64,000 nt of DNA from Lewinellaceae bacterium (GTDB lineage: Bacteria > Bacteroidota > Bacteroidia > Chitinophagales > Saprospiraceae): contig JACJYA010000009.1 of assembly GCA_020636315.1 (NCBI GenBank), positions 186,001 through 250,000 of the forward strand, read 5' to 3'. Both the position numbers and the translations under genes were made by a program. The notes beneath the pieces were generated by a model. The model saw nothing but the letters and a program-made list of their open reading frames with translations. It had not been told where the DNA came from and made no database searches. Shown here in pieces: positions 33,926 to 43,228 of the stretch; the first letter of the stretch is position 1, and each line of letters starts with the position of its first letter.

Positions 33926-34090
33926 ATGGAGACAACAAGTACTAGCAAAAGTTCCAAGGGCATGGACTGGATACTGTTCCTGGTTTTCCTCGTCATCTTC
34001 GTCCTGATGCTGATGTATGTCGATGAATTTTTCTGGGTCCCGATGCCGTTTATGCTGACCTATCTGGTCAAGGCACTTGACTCGATGTAG
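33926..34090 (+). CDS. Small membrane protein, 54 residues
   Basis: ATG at 33926 gives 54 residues; the longer frame to 33854 runs through the -7 element. The product has a Ser/Thr/Lys-rich head (METTSTSKSSKGMD), one strong membrane helix WILFLVFLVIFVLMLMYV (~15-32) and a second, aromatic hydrophobic stretch (FFWVPMPFMLTYLVKAL). No family recognised. Support: good promoter half-site at the right distance, hydrophobic composition, and a long palindrome right after the stop that could act as terminator. Confidence 0.6.
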   Translation: METTSTSKSSKGMDWILFLVFLVIFVLMLMYVDEFFWVPMPFMLTYLVKALDSM

Positions 34091-34101
34091 GAATTTTTCC
34101 T

Positions 34102-34155
34102 GATTATCTGTTGCCGGCGCCCGGTAGCCGGGCGAACGGCCGGCCACAGATAATC
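34102..34155. repeat. Nested cruciform between convergent genes
   Basis: GATTATCTGT (34102-34111) pairs with ACAGATAATC (34146-34155). Inside, GCCGGC pairs with GCCGGC (34113-34118 with 34139-34144) and GCCCGG with CCGGGC (34119-34124 with 34128-34133). The right arm includes the pgl stop codon. It may serve as a bidirectional terminator or be a REP-type unit. Confidence 0.75.
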
Positions 34156-34879
34156 AACCCTTCTTCAGCCCCTCAGCCGCATCCTGGTCGATAAACCAGT
34201 GCAACTCACCTTGTGAGGGCTCGATATGGGCAGCCGGAAAATGCTGGCTGTCGGCTTCCCCATTGATTATCTTTTTTACCATCGCCGCCTTTCCCTGGCC
34301 AGTGGCCAGAAAGGCTACCTCTTCAGCATTATTAAGTACTTTCCCGGTGAGGGTTATCCGTTGTTGGCCGCTTTCCGGATGGGTGGCCACCGCACATAAG
34401 GTTTCCACAGACAACAATTCCATCTGATCCGGGAAAATGGAAGCGGTATGCCCGTCACTTCCCATCCCAAGCAGGATCATATCAAAGGAGGGCATTCCAT
34501 TGCGGGCGTTTACAAAACGGACGATCTCTTCCGCATATCTTCGGGCTTCCTCCTCCGGCCGGCTCTCTCCGCGAATGCGGTGAATGTTCTCCTCCGGAAT
34601 GCCTATCCTGGATAAGAACAGGCCATTCGCCATTTTGAAATTGCTTTCCTCATCATCCGGCGGAACGCAGCGTTCGTCTCCCCAGAAAAAATGCACCTTG
34701 CCCCACTCGATACTGTCCCGGTACTGTTCTGCCCACAGCCGAAAGAGTACTTTGGGCGTACTCCCTCCGGAGAGGGCCAGCGTTACCCGGGGCTTATCTT
34801 CCACCCATTCGGCGAAGTATTGCGCAAAATCTTCCGCTACCTGCACTGCCGTTTCGGCTATGTGTATTTGGGTTGGCAT
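34154..34879 (-). CDS. pgl: 6-phosphogluconolactonase
   Basis: 241 residues of the DevB/SOL type. Motifs: VTLALSGGSTPKVLFRLW (phosphate loop), WGKVHFFWGDERCVPPDDEE, SNFKMANGLF, and FDMILLGMGSDGHTASIFP, which carries the catalytic His-containing GxGxDGHxASLFP pattern. It hydrolyses 6-phosphogluconolactone from the Zwf reaction. It lies 72 nt after zwf on the minus strand, and rpiB-gnd is divergent, so all steps from glucose 6-phosphate to ribose 5-phosphate are encoded together. Confidence 0.97.
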   Translation of the reverse strand: MPTQIHIAETAVQVAEDFAQYFAEWVEDKPRVTLALSGGSTPKVLFRLWAEQYRDSIEWGKVHFFWGDERCVPPDDEESNFKMANGLFLSRIGIPEENIHRIRGESRPEEEARRYAEEIVRFVNARNGMPSFDMILLGMGSDGHTASIFPDQMELLSVETLCAVATHPESGQQRITLTGKVLNNAEEVAFLATGQGKAAMVKKIINGEADSQHFPAAHIEPSQGELHWFIDQDAAEGLKKG

Positions 34880-34951
34880 AGTGGTTGGGTTTGTTTATTG
34901 TATAAAAACGACTGCCCGGCTACACGCCCTCCGGAGGAAAATACCCGAAAT

Positions 34952-36457
34952 TTACAACAACCGGTAATCCGAAGAATCCGTCAGGTTGCTGCATGGGTTG
35001 CGCCAGCTGACGTTATCGCCATCGATCAGTTTATTGGCCACTTCCGGCCCCCAGGTGCCGGCGGGATAGCCGTATAATTTGATATTATTCTGGTTCTTCC
35101 AGGCATTCAGTATAGGGTCAACAAACTGCCAGGCAGCCTCTACGGAATCCCCCCGGGCGTAAAGGGTGGCATCCCCCTTCATCACATCGATAATGAGCCG
35201 CTGATAGGCTTCGGGCACATCGGCCTCGGTGAGGTCGGTATAGTGGAAATCCATACTGACATTCTTCACCTTAAAGCCCGCCCCGGGTACTTTCATCCCG
35301 AACTTGAGCAACATACCCTCATCCGGCTGAACGCGGATGATCAGCTGGTTATTCATGTTGAGCAGGTCCAGTTCATTGCGGAAAAGGTGGTGAGGCGGCG
35401 ACTTGAAATAGACGACGATCTCGGTGGCCTTGGTCGGCAAACGCTTACCGGTGCGTATGTAGAAAGGCACATCGGCCCAGCGCCAGTTGTCGATGAAAAA
35501 TTTCAGGGCCACGTAAGTCTCGGTGGTAGAGTTCTCGTCCACCTCTTCCTCCTCCCGGTAACCCGGCACCCTTTCTCCTTTAATGGATGCGCCGATGTAC
35601 TGTCCGCGGATGACATATTTTTCCACTTCCGATTCTCCGATCGGGCGGAGGGACTGGAAAAGTTTCAGCTTCTCATTGCGTATGGACACGGCATCGGCTG
35701 TAGTGGGAGGTTCCATCGCTACATGGGCGACGACCTGCAGCAGGTGGTTCTGAACCATATCGCGCAGAGCGCCGGAATGGTCATAGTAGCCGCCCCGCTT
35801 TCCCACGCCTATGTTCTCTGCAGCTGTTATCTCTATATGATGGATGTAATTCCGGTTCCAGAGAGGTTCGAAAATACCATTGGCAAAACGGGCCACAAGG
35901 AGATTCTGGACCGTTTCTTTTCCCAGATAATGGTCAATGCGGTAGATCTGGTCTTCCAGAAAATACTGTTGGAGTTCTTTGTTGAGTTTCAGAGCAGACT
36001 CCCGGTCGTAGCCGAAGGGCTTTTCTATAACGAGCCGTTTCCAGCCCTTTTTCCGGTTATTGAGGCCTTCAGCCGCCAGAAAGGCCGGAATTTTCGGATA
36101 CAGGCTGGGAGGGACGGAAAGGTAAAAGATATAGTTGCCCGCTGTCTTCCGGTTCTCGTCCAGCTTTTCCAGGCGCTGGCGCACCTTTTTATAATCTTCC
36201 CCGGACAGCGTGTCTATCGCCTGATAGAAAAGCATATCGGCAAAAGCCTCATCTTTATCACCTCCATCGATGTAGGTGTTTTCCCAAAATACCTCCTTGC
36301 GAAAATCATCATCCGAATAGCCGGTTCGGCTGACGCCTAATACGGCAAATTGCTCCGGGAGGAAATTACCTTTGTAAAGGTGGTAAAGAGCGGGGATAAG
36401 CTTGCGCTGGGCCAGGTCGCCCGAAGCACCAAAAATGACAAGTACCTGTGGGTCCAT
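34952..36457 (-). CDS. zwf: Glucose-6-phosphate 1-dehydrogenase
   Basis: 501 residues, full length. N-terminal nucleotide fold VIFGASGDLAQRKLIPALYH, the substrate and catalytic motif RIDHYLGKETVQNLLV (~175-190), RLVIEKPFGYDRESA and the barrel segment VPFYIRTGKRLPTKATEIVV. The C-terminal half ends with WQFVDPILNAWKN and YPAGTWGPEVANKLI. It oxidises glucose 6-phosphate to 6-phosphogluconolactone with NADP. It heads the zwf-pgl pair, divergent from rpiB-gnd across a 122-nt spacer containing a palindrome. Confidence 0.98.
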   Translation of the reverse strand: MDPQVLVIFGASGDLAQRKLIPALYHLYKGNFLPEQFAVLGVSRTGYSDDDFRKEVFWENTYIDGGDKDEAFADMLFYQAIDTLSGEDYKKVRQRLEKLDENRKTAGNYIFYLSVPPSLYPKIPAFLAAEGLNNRKKGWKRLVIEKPFGYDRESALKLNKELQQYFLEDQIYRIDHYLGKETVQNLLVARFANGIFEPLWNRNYIHHIEITAAENIGVGKRGGYYDHSGALRDMVQNHLLQVVAHVAMEPPTTADAVSIRNEKLKLFQSLRPIGESEVEKYVIRGQYIGASIKGERVPGYREEEEVDENSTTETYVALKFFIDNWRWADVPFYIRTGKRLPTKATEIVVYFKSPPHHLFRNELDLLNMNNQLIIRVQPDEGMLLKFGMKVPGAGFKVKNVSMDFHYTDLTEADVPEAYQRLIIDVMKGDATLYARGDSVEAAWQFVDPILNAWKNQNNIKLYGYPAGTWGPEVANKLIDGDNVSWRNPCSNLTDSSDYRLL

Positions 36458-36515
36458 AATTAGGTTGGGTTATCGGTTGCCATTATGATTTCTATCAGCT
36501 AAAAACCTATGACAG

Positions 36516-36534
36516 TTAACATCTGTTATGTTAA
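36516..36534. promoter_or_regulatory. Palindrome in the zwf / rpiB divergent spacer
   Basis: TTAACAT (36516-36522), 5 nt, ATGTTAA (36528-36534). Outside it, AAAACCT (36502-36508) and AGGTTTT (36535-36541) also pair. The position between the two pentose-phosphate pairs fits a shared operator; no regulator gene is adjacent. Confidence 0.45.
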
Positions 36535-36579
36535 AGGTTTTCAGGACACACAAAGTTTTTCTAAATACTACAATTCGTG

Positions 36580-37035
36580 ATGAAAATTGGCATTGCCGCT
36601 GATCACGGCGGTTTCTCCCTCAAACAAAAGATGATCCACCTTCTGGAAGAAGGAGGGTATCACCTCACCGATTTTGGCGCCGGCGCACTTGACCGTCAGG
36701 ACGACTATCCCGACTTTGTGGCGCCCCTGGCCCGGGCTCTGGCCGCCGGGCTGATCGACCGCGGGATCGCCATTTGCGGCAGCGGCGTCGGAGCGGCCAT
36801 CGTCGCCAATAAATTCAAAGGGGTCCGGGCAGCCCTTATCACCGAAACCTATTCCGCCCGCCAGGGAGTCGAGCACGACGACATGAACCTGATCTGCCTG
36901 GGCGGCCGTGTTATCGGCCCGGAACTGGCCAAGGAACTCGTCTTTGCCTTCCTCCATGCTCACTACAGCGGGGAGGACAGGCACCAGCGTAGGCTGGATA
37001 AGCTGGCCAGGATTGAAAAAAATTCCTTTAAATAA
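36580..37035 (+). CDS. rpiB: RpiB/LacA-family sugar-phosphate isomerase (ribose 5-phosphate isomerase B)
   Basis: 151 residues starting at the ATG at 36580 (an in-frame GTG one codon earlier, 36577, is possible). Family features: IGIADHGG-type start (KIGIAADHGGFSLKQ), YPDFVAPLARAL, GIAICGSGVGAAIVANKFKG with the active-site Cys, VRAALITETYSARQGVEHDD and LGGRVIGPELA. It interconverts ribulose 5-phosphate and ribose 5-phosphate. The tail is ~8 residues longer than the minimal family length. It is followed by gnd at 52 nt, so product and substrate are linked. Confidence 0.93.
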   Translation: MKIGIAADHGGFSLKQKMIHLLEEGGYHLTDFGAGALDRQDDYPDFVAPLARALAAGLIDRGIAICGSGVGAAIVANKFKGVRAALITETYSARQGVEHDDMNLICLGGRVIGPELAKELVFAFLHAHYSGEDRHQRRLDKLARIEKNSFK

Positions 37036-37087
37036 GCAGACGTTCCTGTTTTTTAAAATCCAGAACTTCTTCATTTAAACACACCCT

Positions 37088-38494
<1,407 letters not shown>

Positions 38495-38525
38495 ATACCT
38501 TGTTCAATAATTTTATCTGGCTTCA

Positions 38526-38573
38526 GGCTTGACAAGTTTTTGAAAAGCCTTCCTTCAGTAAACTTATCAAGCC
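38526..38573. terminator. Hairpin between gnd and the T9SS protein gene
   Basis: GGCTTGACAAGTTT (38526-38539) pairs with 38560-38573 with one mismatch. The genes converge here, so it probably ends transcripts from both sides, although neither side has a long T-run. Confidence 0.5.
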
Positions 38574-38597
38574 TTTCCACATCTGTTGCCCCGACGT

Positions 38598-41474
38598 TCA
38601 TTGCACCAGCACCTTACCCTGCGCCAGCATAACACCATCCACTGACAGACGGAAAATATACAGGCCCGGCGGCAGGCTCTCGCGGCGCAGCATCAGGTTA
38701 TCGGTAAAAGAGGAGGACTGCCGGTGGGCCAGCCGGCCTTGCAGGTCAAACAACTCCAGTTGCAGCTCTTGCCCGCTGATGCCTTCCACCCGGAAAGAGG
38801 CCTGTTCCCGGAAAGGGTTGGGAAATACCTGCACCCGGGCTTGTTCCTCAAACACATCTTCCGTTTGAACTACTACAAACTCTTCACCAATGGTATGGAA
38901 AGCGGGCTCCGCTGCTGCCCAGCGGCCAAAATCATACTGAAAGGAGGCCCGGTTCTCGATCACCGTCCCGGCCGGCAGGCCCGGTTTCTGAGCCACCCGG
39001 AATTTAACAAAGCCGGCCGCTTCCCCGTTTTCCTGCAGTTCGGGAAGCAACTCCAGGCTATGAAAAGTGAAGGTTAGGACATTGGGCGGTTCTATCCTGA
39101 AGGTATAAGGATGGCTGGCTGCGCCCGGCCGCACGGAGGACAAATCGAGAAAGGGGGAAAGCGTATCCCTTACTACCAGCTGAAAAACGGTATCCTGCCC
39201 CGGATTCCCGAATTGAATATGATATTTTAATTCTTCACCCCGCCGGATAAAATGTTCTTCTCCGTAACCTACAGGATGCGCACTCACCGCATTGGCCGCC
39301 AGGGGCAGAGAATTTTCCTGGTAAAGAACATCCTGAGCAGGCTCCTCTTCGCTATGACCGAACTGATTGGCGAAGCCGGTGCTGAACCCTCCTGCTTCAT
39401 TAACCCCACAGCCCTCCGCCAGGGCACTGACTACGGGGCTGCCGGGAGCGCCCGGTTCCTGCGGCGCCGCCAGGAAATAGGTGGCGCCGTCAGCGGCCAG
39501 GGGGATCTCGACGGCCTCTCCTTCGCCCAGCTCAAAAGGAGCGTTCAGGTACAACACCGCATCTTCTATAACAACGTACTCCTGAGGGGAGGACATAGGC
39601 GCACCGCCGGTATTGGAAAGGGTAAACCGCAGGCTGTCGCCCTCGCACCGGGCTTTCGCTTCCAGGAAAGCCCCGGAATAGTTGGACAGAGGCGGCAGGC
39701 AAAGACTGTCCGGATAGATGTGAGTGAGAACGGGATGGGCCTGGCCGGGAGTAGCGTCACAACTCAGGCGAACACTGATCTTGAAGAACCCGCAGGTATC
39801 TATACTCAGCCCCCCCAATGAAAAAGTATAGGTGTTGCCACTCTGGAAAGACCATGGAATAGTGCTGCTGACTACCTCGAATAAGGTGTCCAGTTCCACT
39901 TCAATGTATGCATCATCGGCGGGCGCCGTTCCTTCGTTACAATAGTTGACCACAACAGTAGAGTTCTGGCAGGGGCTCAGCGGGGTGGTGTACGTGCTGG
40001 CTTCCGGATAAGGGCAATCGACGACAGGCTGGGCCAGAAGAGGAGTAAAGCTGGTGTCGTTGGGTAGAATGGTTATGGGTATAAAAGAGTCACAAGGCTC
40101 CCAGTAGCCGTTCGGCGGGATGAGCCGGAAGAGGTAGTCTCCGGTGTCCAGCGCAATCGCGTACTGCCCCTGCTCATTGCTGATGCCGTAAAGGGTTGTC
40201 GGGCCGCCTTCCGCCTGCACGATCCACCCGGAAAGCGCGATATCGGCAGTGTCAAGCGTGCAGCTGAGGTTCGTGTCGAATGCGATCCGGCCGGTGGCCC
40301 AGCTCTGAAAGGTCTGGCCCTCTGCATTGGTATTCAGAAAATAGATATCCCAATCGCCCTGCCCAAAGCTCTGCGTCCAGCCTGCGAAAGCAAAGCTGCC
40401 GTCCACTGTCTCCCTGATCTGATATCCGAATTCCCATTCCGGGCCTCCGTAGTTCCTGCGCCAAAGGGTATTGCCATTCTCGTCGAACCGCAGAAGGAAG
40501 GCGTCAAAATCACTACCAGGTGTATTTTCAGTGCTGCCAGCCATGATGTAGCCCCCGCTCGATACGGGAATGATCTGGTTTCCATACTGCTCGCCCGGCT
40601 CTTCAAAGACCTGCCAGTGCTGTGGAGCGCCGGAATTGCGGCTCAGTTCCAGCAAATAGACATCTTTGTCTCCCCGCACGTTGGTCACACCGGTTATCCA
40701 GTAGTTGCCGTCGGGTTTCTGAACAACGTCGTAGGCATCGTCGAGGCTGCCCGGTAACGGAGCAAGGAGGTACTCCCAGTCCACTGTTCCGTCCGGCTGA
40801 AAGCGCATGACGAATCCATCGGCACCGGAGTTGCCCTGCCCGGCATACCGGAAGGAAACACCGGTGAGTACATAGTGGCCCTCATTGTCTTCCATGCAAT
40901 AATAAAAGTAGTCGTTTTCATCCCGCCCATAGCAACCTGACCAGAGCACACTGCCTGCCGGGCTTACTTTCGCAACAAAGGCACAGCCGTCACTATTAAA
41001 ACTGTCGTTGCCACACAACAGGTAATTGCCATCGCTGGTGGCAATGGCATGCCGAAGGTCAAAGCTCAGGTTGGAGAAAAGGGTTTCCGACAACAGGCTA
41101 CCCTGAGCATCCACCCGAAGCAGCAGCAGGTCATCATCGGCGGCCCCCAGGCTTCCGGCGCTGCGGTTGGCGAACAGCAGAAAGGTGCCGTCGGCCAGCT
41201 CAAAGGCAGAACGCCCGAACAACTCCCTGCCCTGGTTGTCACTTACAGGCAACAGCCATTCCTGATCTCCCGCAGCGTCCAGTTTCAACAGAAAGGACCT
41301 GCGCTCATCTGAAAAACTCCGGGTGACCGCCGTTAGGATATACCCTCCATCGGACGTGGGCCGCATATCTTCCAGATAGTCACCGGCCGGGCCGCCAAAG
41401 GCCTGCTCCCGGAATTGGGCGGGCAGGGACACTGAAATTCCATACAGAAAGAACAGGAAAAAGGCAATTCTCAT
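38598..41474 (-). CDS. T9SS-exported protein with beta-propeller and conserved C-terminal block (module copy 1)
   Basis: 958 residues from ATG 41474, signal peptide ending SVSLPAQ. Residues ~20-390 contain about seven ~50-residue repeats of the type GGYILTAVTRS...LKLDAAG...W, read as a beta-propeller. Then an SdrD B-like domain (GRIAFDTNLSCTLDTADIAL), a block with PCQNSTVVVNYCNEGTAPAD and EGCGVNEAGGFSTGFANQFG, a DUF7619-type domain (EELKYHIQFGNPGQDTVFQL, ASHPYTFRIEP) and a type A sorting domain (VQVFPNPFREQASFRV to the end). The sorting domain directs secretion through T9SS and cell-surface anchoring. From the SdrD-like domain onward it parallels the 1809-residue protein at 43229-48658. It is divergent from the helical 471-aa gene. 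Confidence 0.85.
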   Translation of the reverse strand: MRIAFFLFFLYGISVSLPAQFREQAFGGPAGDYLEDMRPTSDGGYILTAVTRSFSDERRSFLLKLDAAGDQEWLLPVSDNQGRELFGRSAFELADGTFLLFANRSAGSLGAADDDLLLLRVDAQGSLLSETLFSNLSFDLRHAIATSDGNYLLCGNDSFNSDGCAFVAKVSPAGSVLWSGCYGRDENDYFYYCMEDNEGHYVLTGVSFRYAGQGNSGADGFVMRFQPDGTVDWEYLLAPLPGSLDDAYDVVQKPDGNYWITGVTNVRGDKDVYLLELSRNSGAPQHWQVFEEPGEQYGNQIIPVSSGGYIMAGSTENTPGSDFDAFLLRFDENGNTLWRRNYGGPEWEFGYQIRETVDGSFAFAGWTQSFGQGDWDIYFLNTNAEGQTFQSWATGRIAFDTNLSCTLDTADIALSGWIVQAEGGPTTLYGISNEQGQYAIALDTGDYLFRLIPPNGYWEPCDSFIPITILPNDTSFTPLLAQPVVDCPYPEASTYTTPLSPCQNSTVVVNYCNEGTAPADDAYIEVELDTLFEVVSSTIPWSFQSGNTYTFSLGGLSIDTCGFFKISVRLSCDATPGQAHPVLTHIYPDSLCLPPLSNYSGAFLEAKARCEGDSLRFTLSNTGGAPMSSPQEYVVIEDAVLYLNAPFELGEGEAVEIPLAADGATYFLAAPQEPGAPGSPVVSALAEGCGVNEAGGFSTGFANQFGHSEEEPAQDVLYQENSLPLAANAVSAHPVGYGEEHFIRRGEELKYHIQFGNPGQDTVFQLVVRDTLSPFLDLSSVRPGAASHPYTFRIEPPNVLTFTFHSLELLPELQENGEAAGFVKFRVAQKPGLPAGTVIENRASFQYDFGRWAAAEPAFHTIGEEFVVVQTEDVFEEQARVQVFPNPFREQASFRVEGISGQELQLELFDLQGRLAHRQSSSFTDNLMLRRESLPPGLYIFRLSVDGVMLAQGKVLVQ

Positions 41475-41609
41475 CGGAATGTAGTTTTGTGGCTTCCAAG
41501 TTTCCATTTTTCTGTTCCCCAGGCAAAAACAAATATTGTATTTTGTGGAAAAAAATAAGCTTATATTAAAACAGAACTCCTGTTATCAGGAGCTTAAAGC
41601 TAATTTTTT

Positions 41610-43025
41610 GTGGAAAAATTCAGCGACTCCAAACTCTGGTTATTGTTTGAAAAACTATCTAAAAAAGAGCTGCGGCAACTGCGCAACTTTCTGCGTTCCC
41701 CCTTTTACACCCGCCGTGATGACGTATTCCGGCTATACGAATATCTGCGCCGGCGCCGGGAAAAAAGCTCCGGCTCCCCCTCAGCTGAGGGCGCCTTCGC
41801 CTACACTTTCCCCGATGCGCACTATGACGGCCTGAAGCTGCGGGGCACCATGAGCGACCTGCTGGAGTTGATCGAACAGTATCTGCTGAGTAACCACTTC
41901 GAAAAAGGCGCGCTGCCGGCTCAATTCGCTCTTGCCTCCATTTATCGGGCGCGGGGCCTCGACAAACACTTCCAATGGGCCATGAAGCTACTCAAACGAA
42001 AGGTTGGCCGGTTCCCGTATCAAAACGCTGATTTCCACAACCACAAACTGGCCTACCAGACAGAACTGATGTATTATCAAACCCGCTCTCAGCGGACGGT
42101 GCAGCTCAACCTGCAGGAAGTTTCGGAGCAAATGGACCGGCAGTATCTCGCCCAAAAGCTCCGGCACGCCTGCACCCAGCTCAGCCATCAGGCGGTTTAC
42201 AAAACAGAATACGATTTTGGGCTGCTCACTCCGGTTCTTTCGAAAGTTGAAGAAATGGGCTTCCTGGACATCCCGGCTATCGCCATCTATTATTATTGTT
42301 ACCGCTTCCTTACCGAAGCGTACAGCCTGGAATTTTTCCAGGCGTTCCGGGAACAGTTGTCCAGCTATGCCATCCACTTCCCGGAAGAAGAGCGCAAGGA
42401 CCTTTACCTGCTGGCCCTCAACTTCTGCATCCGGCAACTCAACCAGGGCAGCGGGCCTTTTGCCCGGGAAGCCTGGGAAATTTACCGCATTGGCCTGAAG
42501 GAAGGCTTCCTGCTGGACAATGGGAACCTTTCCCGGTTTACTTTCAACAATATCGCCGGGATCGCCCTCAAGCTGGGCGAAATTTCCTGGGCCGCCGGTT
42601 TTATCAAGGAGTACCTTTCTTTTATTAGCGAGGAATTCCGGGAGGCTACCCTCAGCCTCAACGAAGCGCGGCTGGCCTACGCCCGGGGAAATCTTGGGCA
42701 GGCACTGCTGCTGCTTCAGGATGTCGAATACGAAGACCTTGTAACCAATACAATCGCCCGCATGCTACTCATCAAGATATACTATCAGCAGGGGGAAACG
42801 GACGCCCTGAGCTCGCAGCTGGCCAGCCTCGAGAACTTTGTCCGCAGGGGTTCTTTCAGCCGGTTCCATAAAGAGAATTACCTGAATATCGCCCGGTTTG
42901 TAAAGCGGCTGGCCAGCTTGCCTCCATACGACGATAAAGGGCGGAAAAAACTTAAAAGGGAGATTGAAAGCACCGGCCCGCTTTCTGAAAAGGAATGGCT
43001 CATTGAACAGCTAAAGGCCAGATAG
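41610..43025 (+). CDS. Helical ~470-aa protein of unknown family (module copy 1)
   Basis: 471 residues with a GTG start at 41610. It has no signal peptide or membrane segment and reads as helical throughout, in a repeated two-helix rhythm like TPR/SEL proteins (DLYLLALNFCIRQLN, AREAWEIYRIGLKEGFLLDN, LSRFTFNNIAGIALKLGEIS, ATLSLNEARLAYARGNLGQA). Paralogous to the protein at 49138-50541: shared anchors are LSRFT(F/Y)NN, NFCIR, (K/Q)xNYLNI and the C-terminal P-L-(S/T)-EKEWL. No catalytic motif. A hairpin CTCCTG, TTAT, CAGGAG (41577-41592) lies in the leader. Divergent from the T9SS gene. Cytoplasmic; could assist production or regulation of the giant exported partner, which is speculation. Confidence 0.75.
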   Translation: MEKFSDSKLWLLFEKLSKKELRQLRNFLRSPFYTRRDDVFRLYEYLRRRREKSSGSPSAEGAFAYTFPDAHYDGLKLRGTMSDLLELIEQYLLSNHFEKGALPAQFALASIYRARGLDKHFQWAMKLLKRKVGRFPYQNADFHNHKLAYQTELMYYQTRSQRTVQLNLQEVSEQMDRQYLAQKLRHACTQLSHQAVYKTEYDFGLLTPVLSKVEEMGFLDIPAIAIYYYCYRFLTEAYSLEFFQAFREQLSSYAIHFPEEERKDLYLLALNFCIRQLNQGSGPFAREAWEIYRIGLKEGFLLDNGNLSRFTFNNIAGIALKLGEISWAAGFIKEYLSFISEEFREATLSLNEARLAYARGNLGQALLLLQDVEYEDLVTNTIARMLLIKIYYQQGETDALSSQLASLENFVRRGSFSRFHKENYLNIARFVKRLASLPPYDDKGRKKLKREIESTGPLSEKEWLIEQLKAR

Positions 43026-43228
43026 CCCGGCCGGCCGGCAGAAAAATCTCCCCGAACAAAAAGAAAAAAGCCGAAGCGCCACCAACCTCTCTCACCCGGC
43101 AACCCTTTCTTACTGTATTTGCCCGGCAAAGAGGCAAGCTCTAAACGGCGCTCCGGCATTCTCACACGATTACCCGGCAGAGAAGATGCTCAGGTACGCA
43201 AAACCTGTTAACCCTGCCCCCCTGCCTT

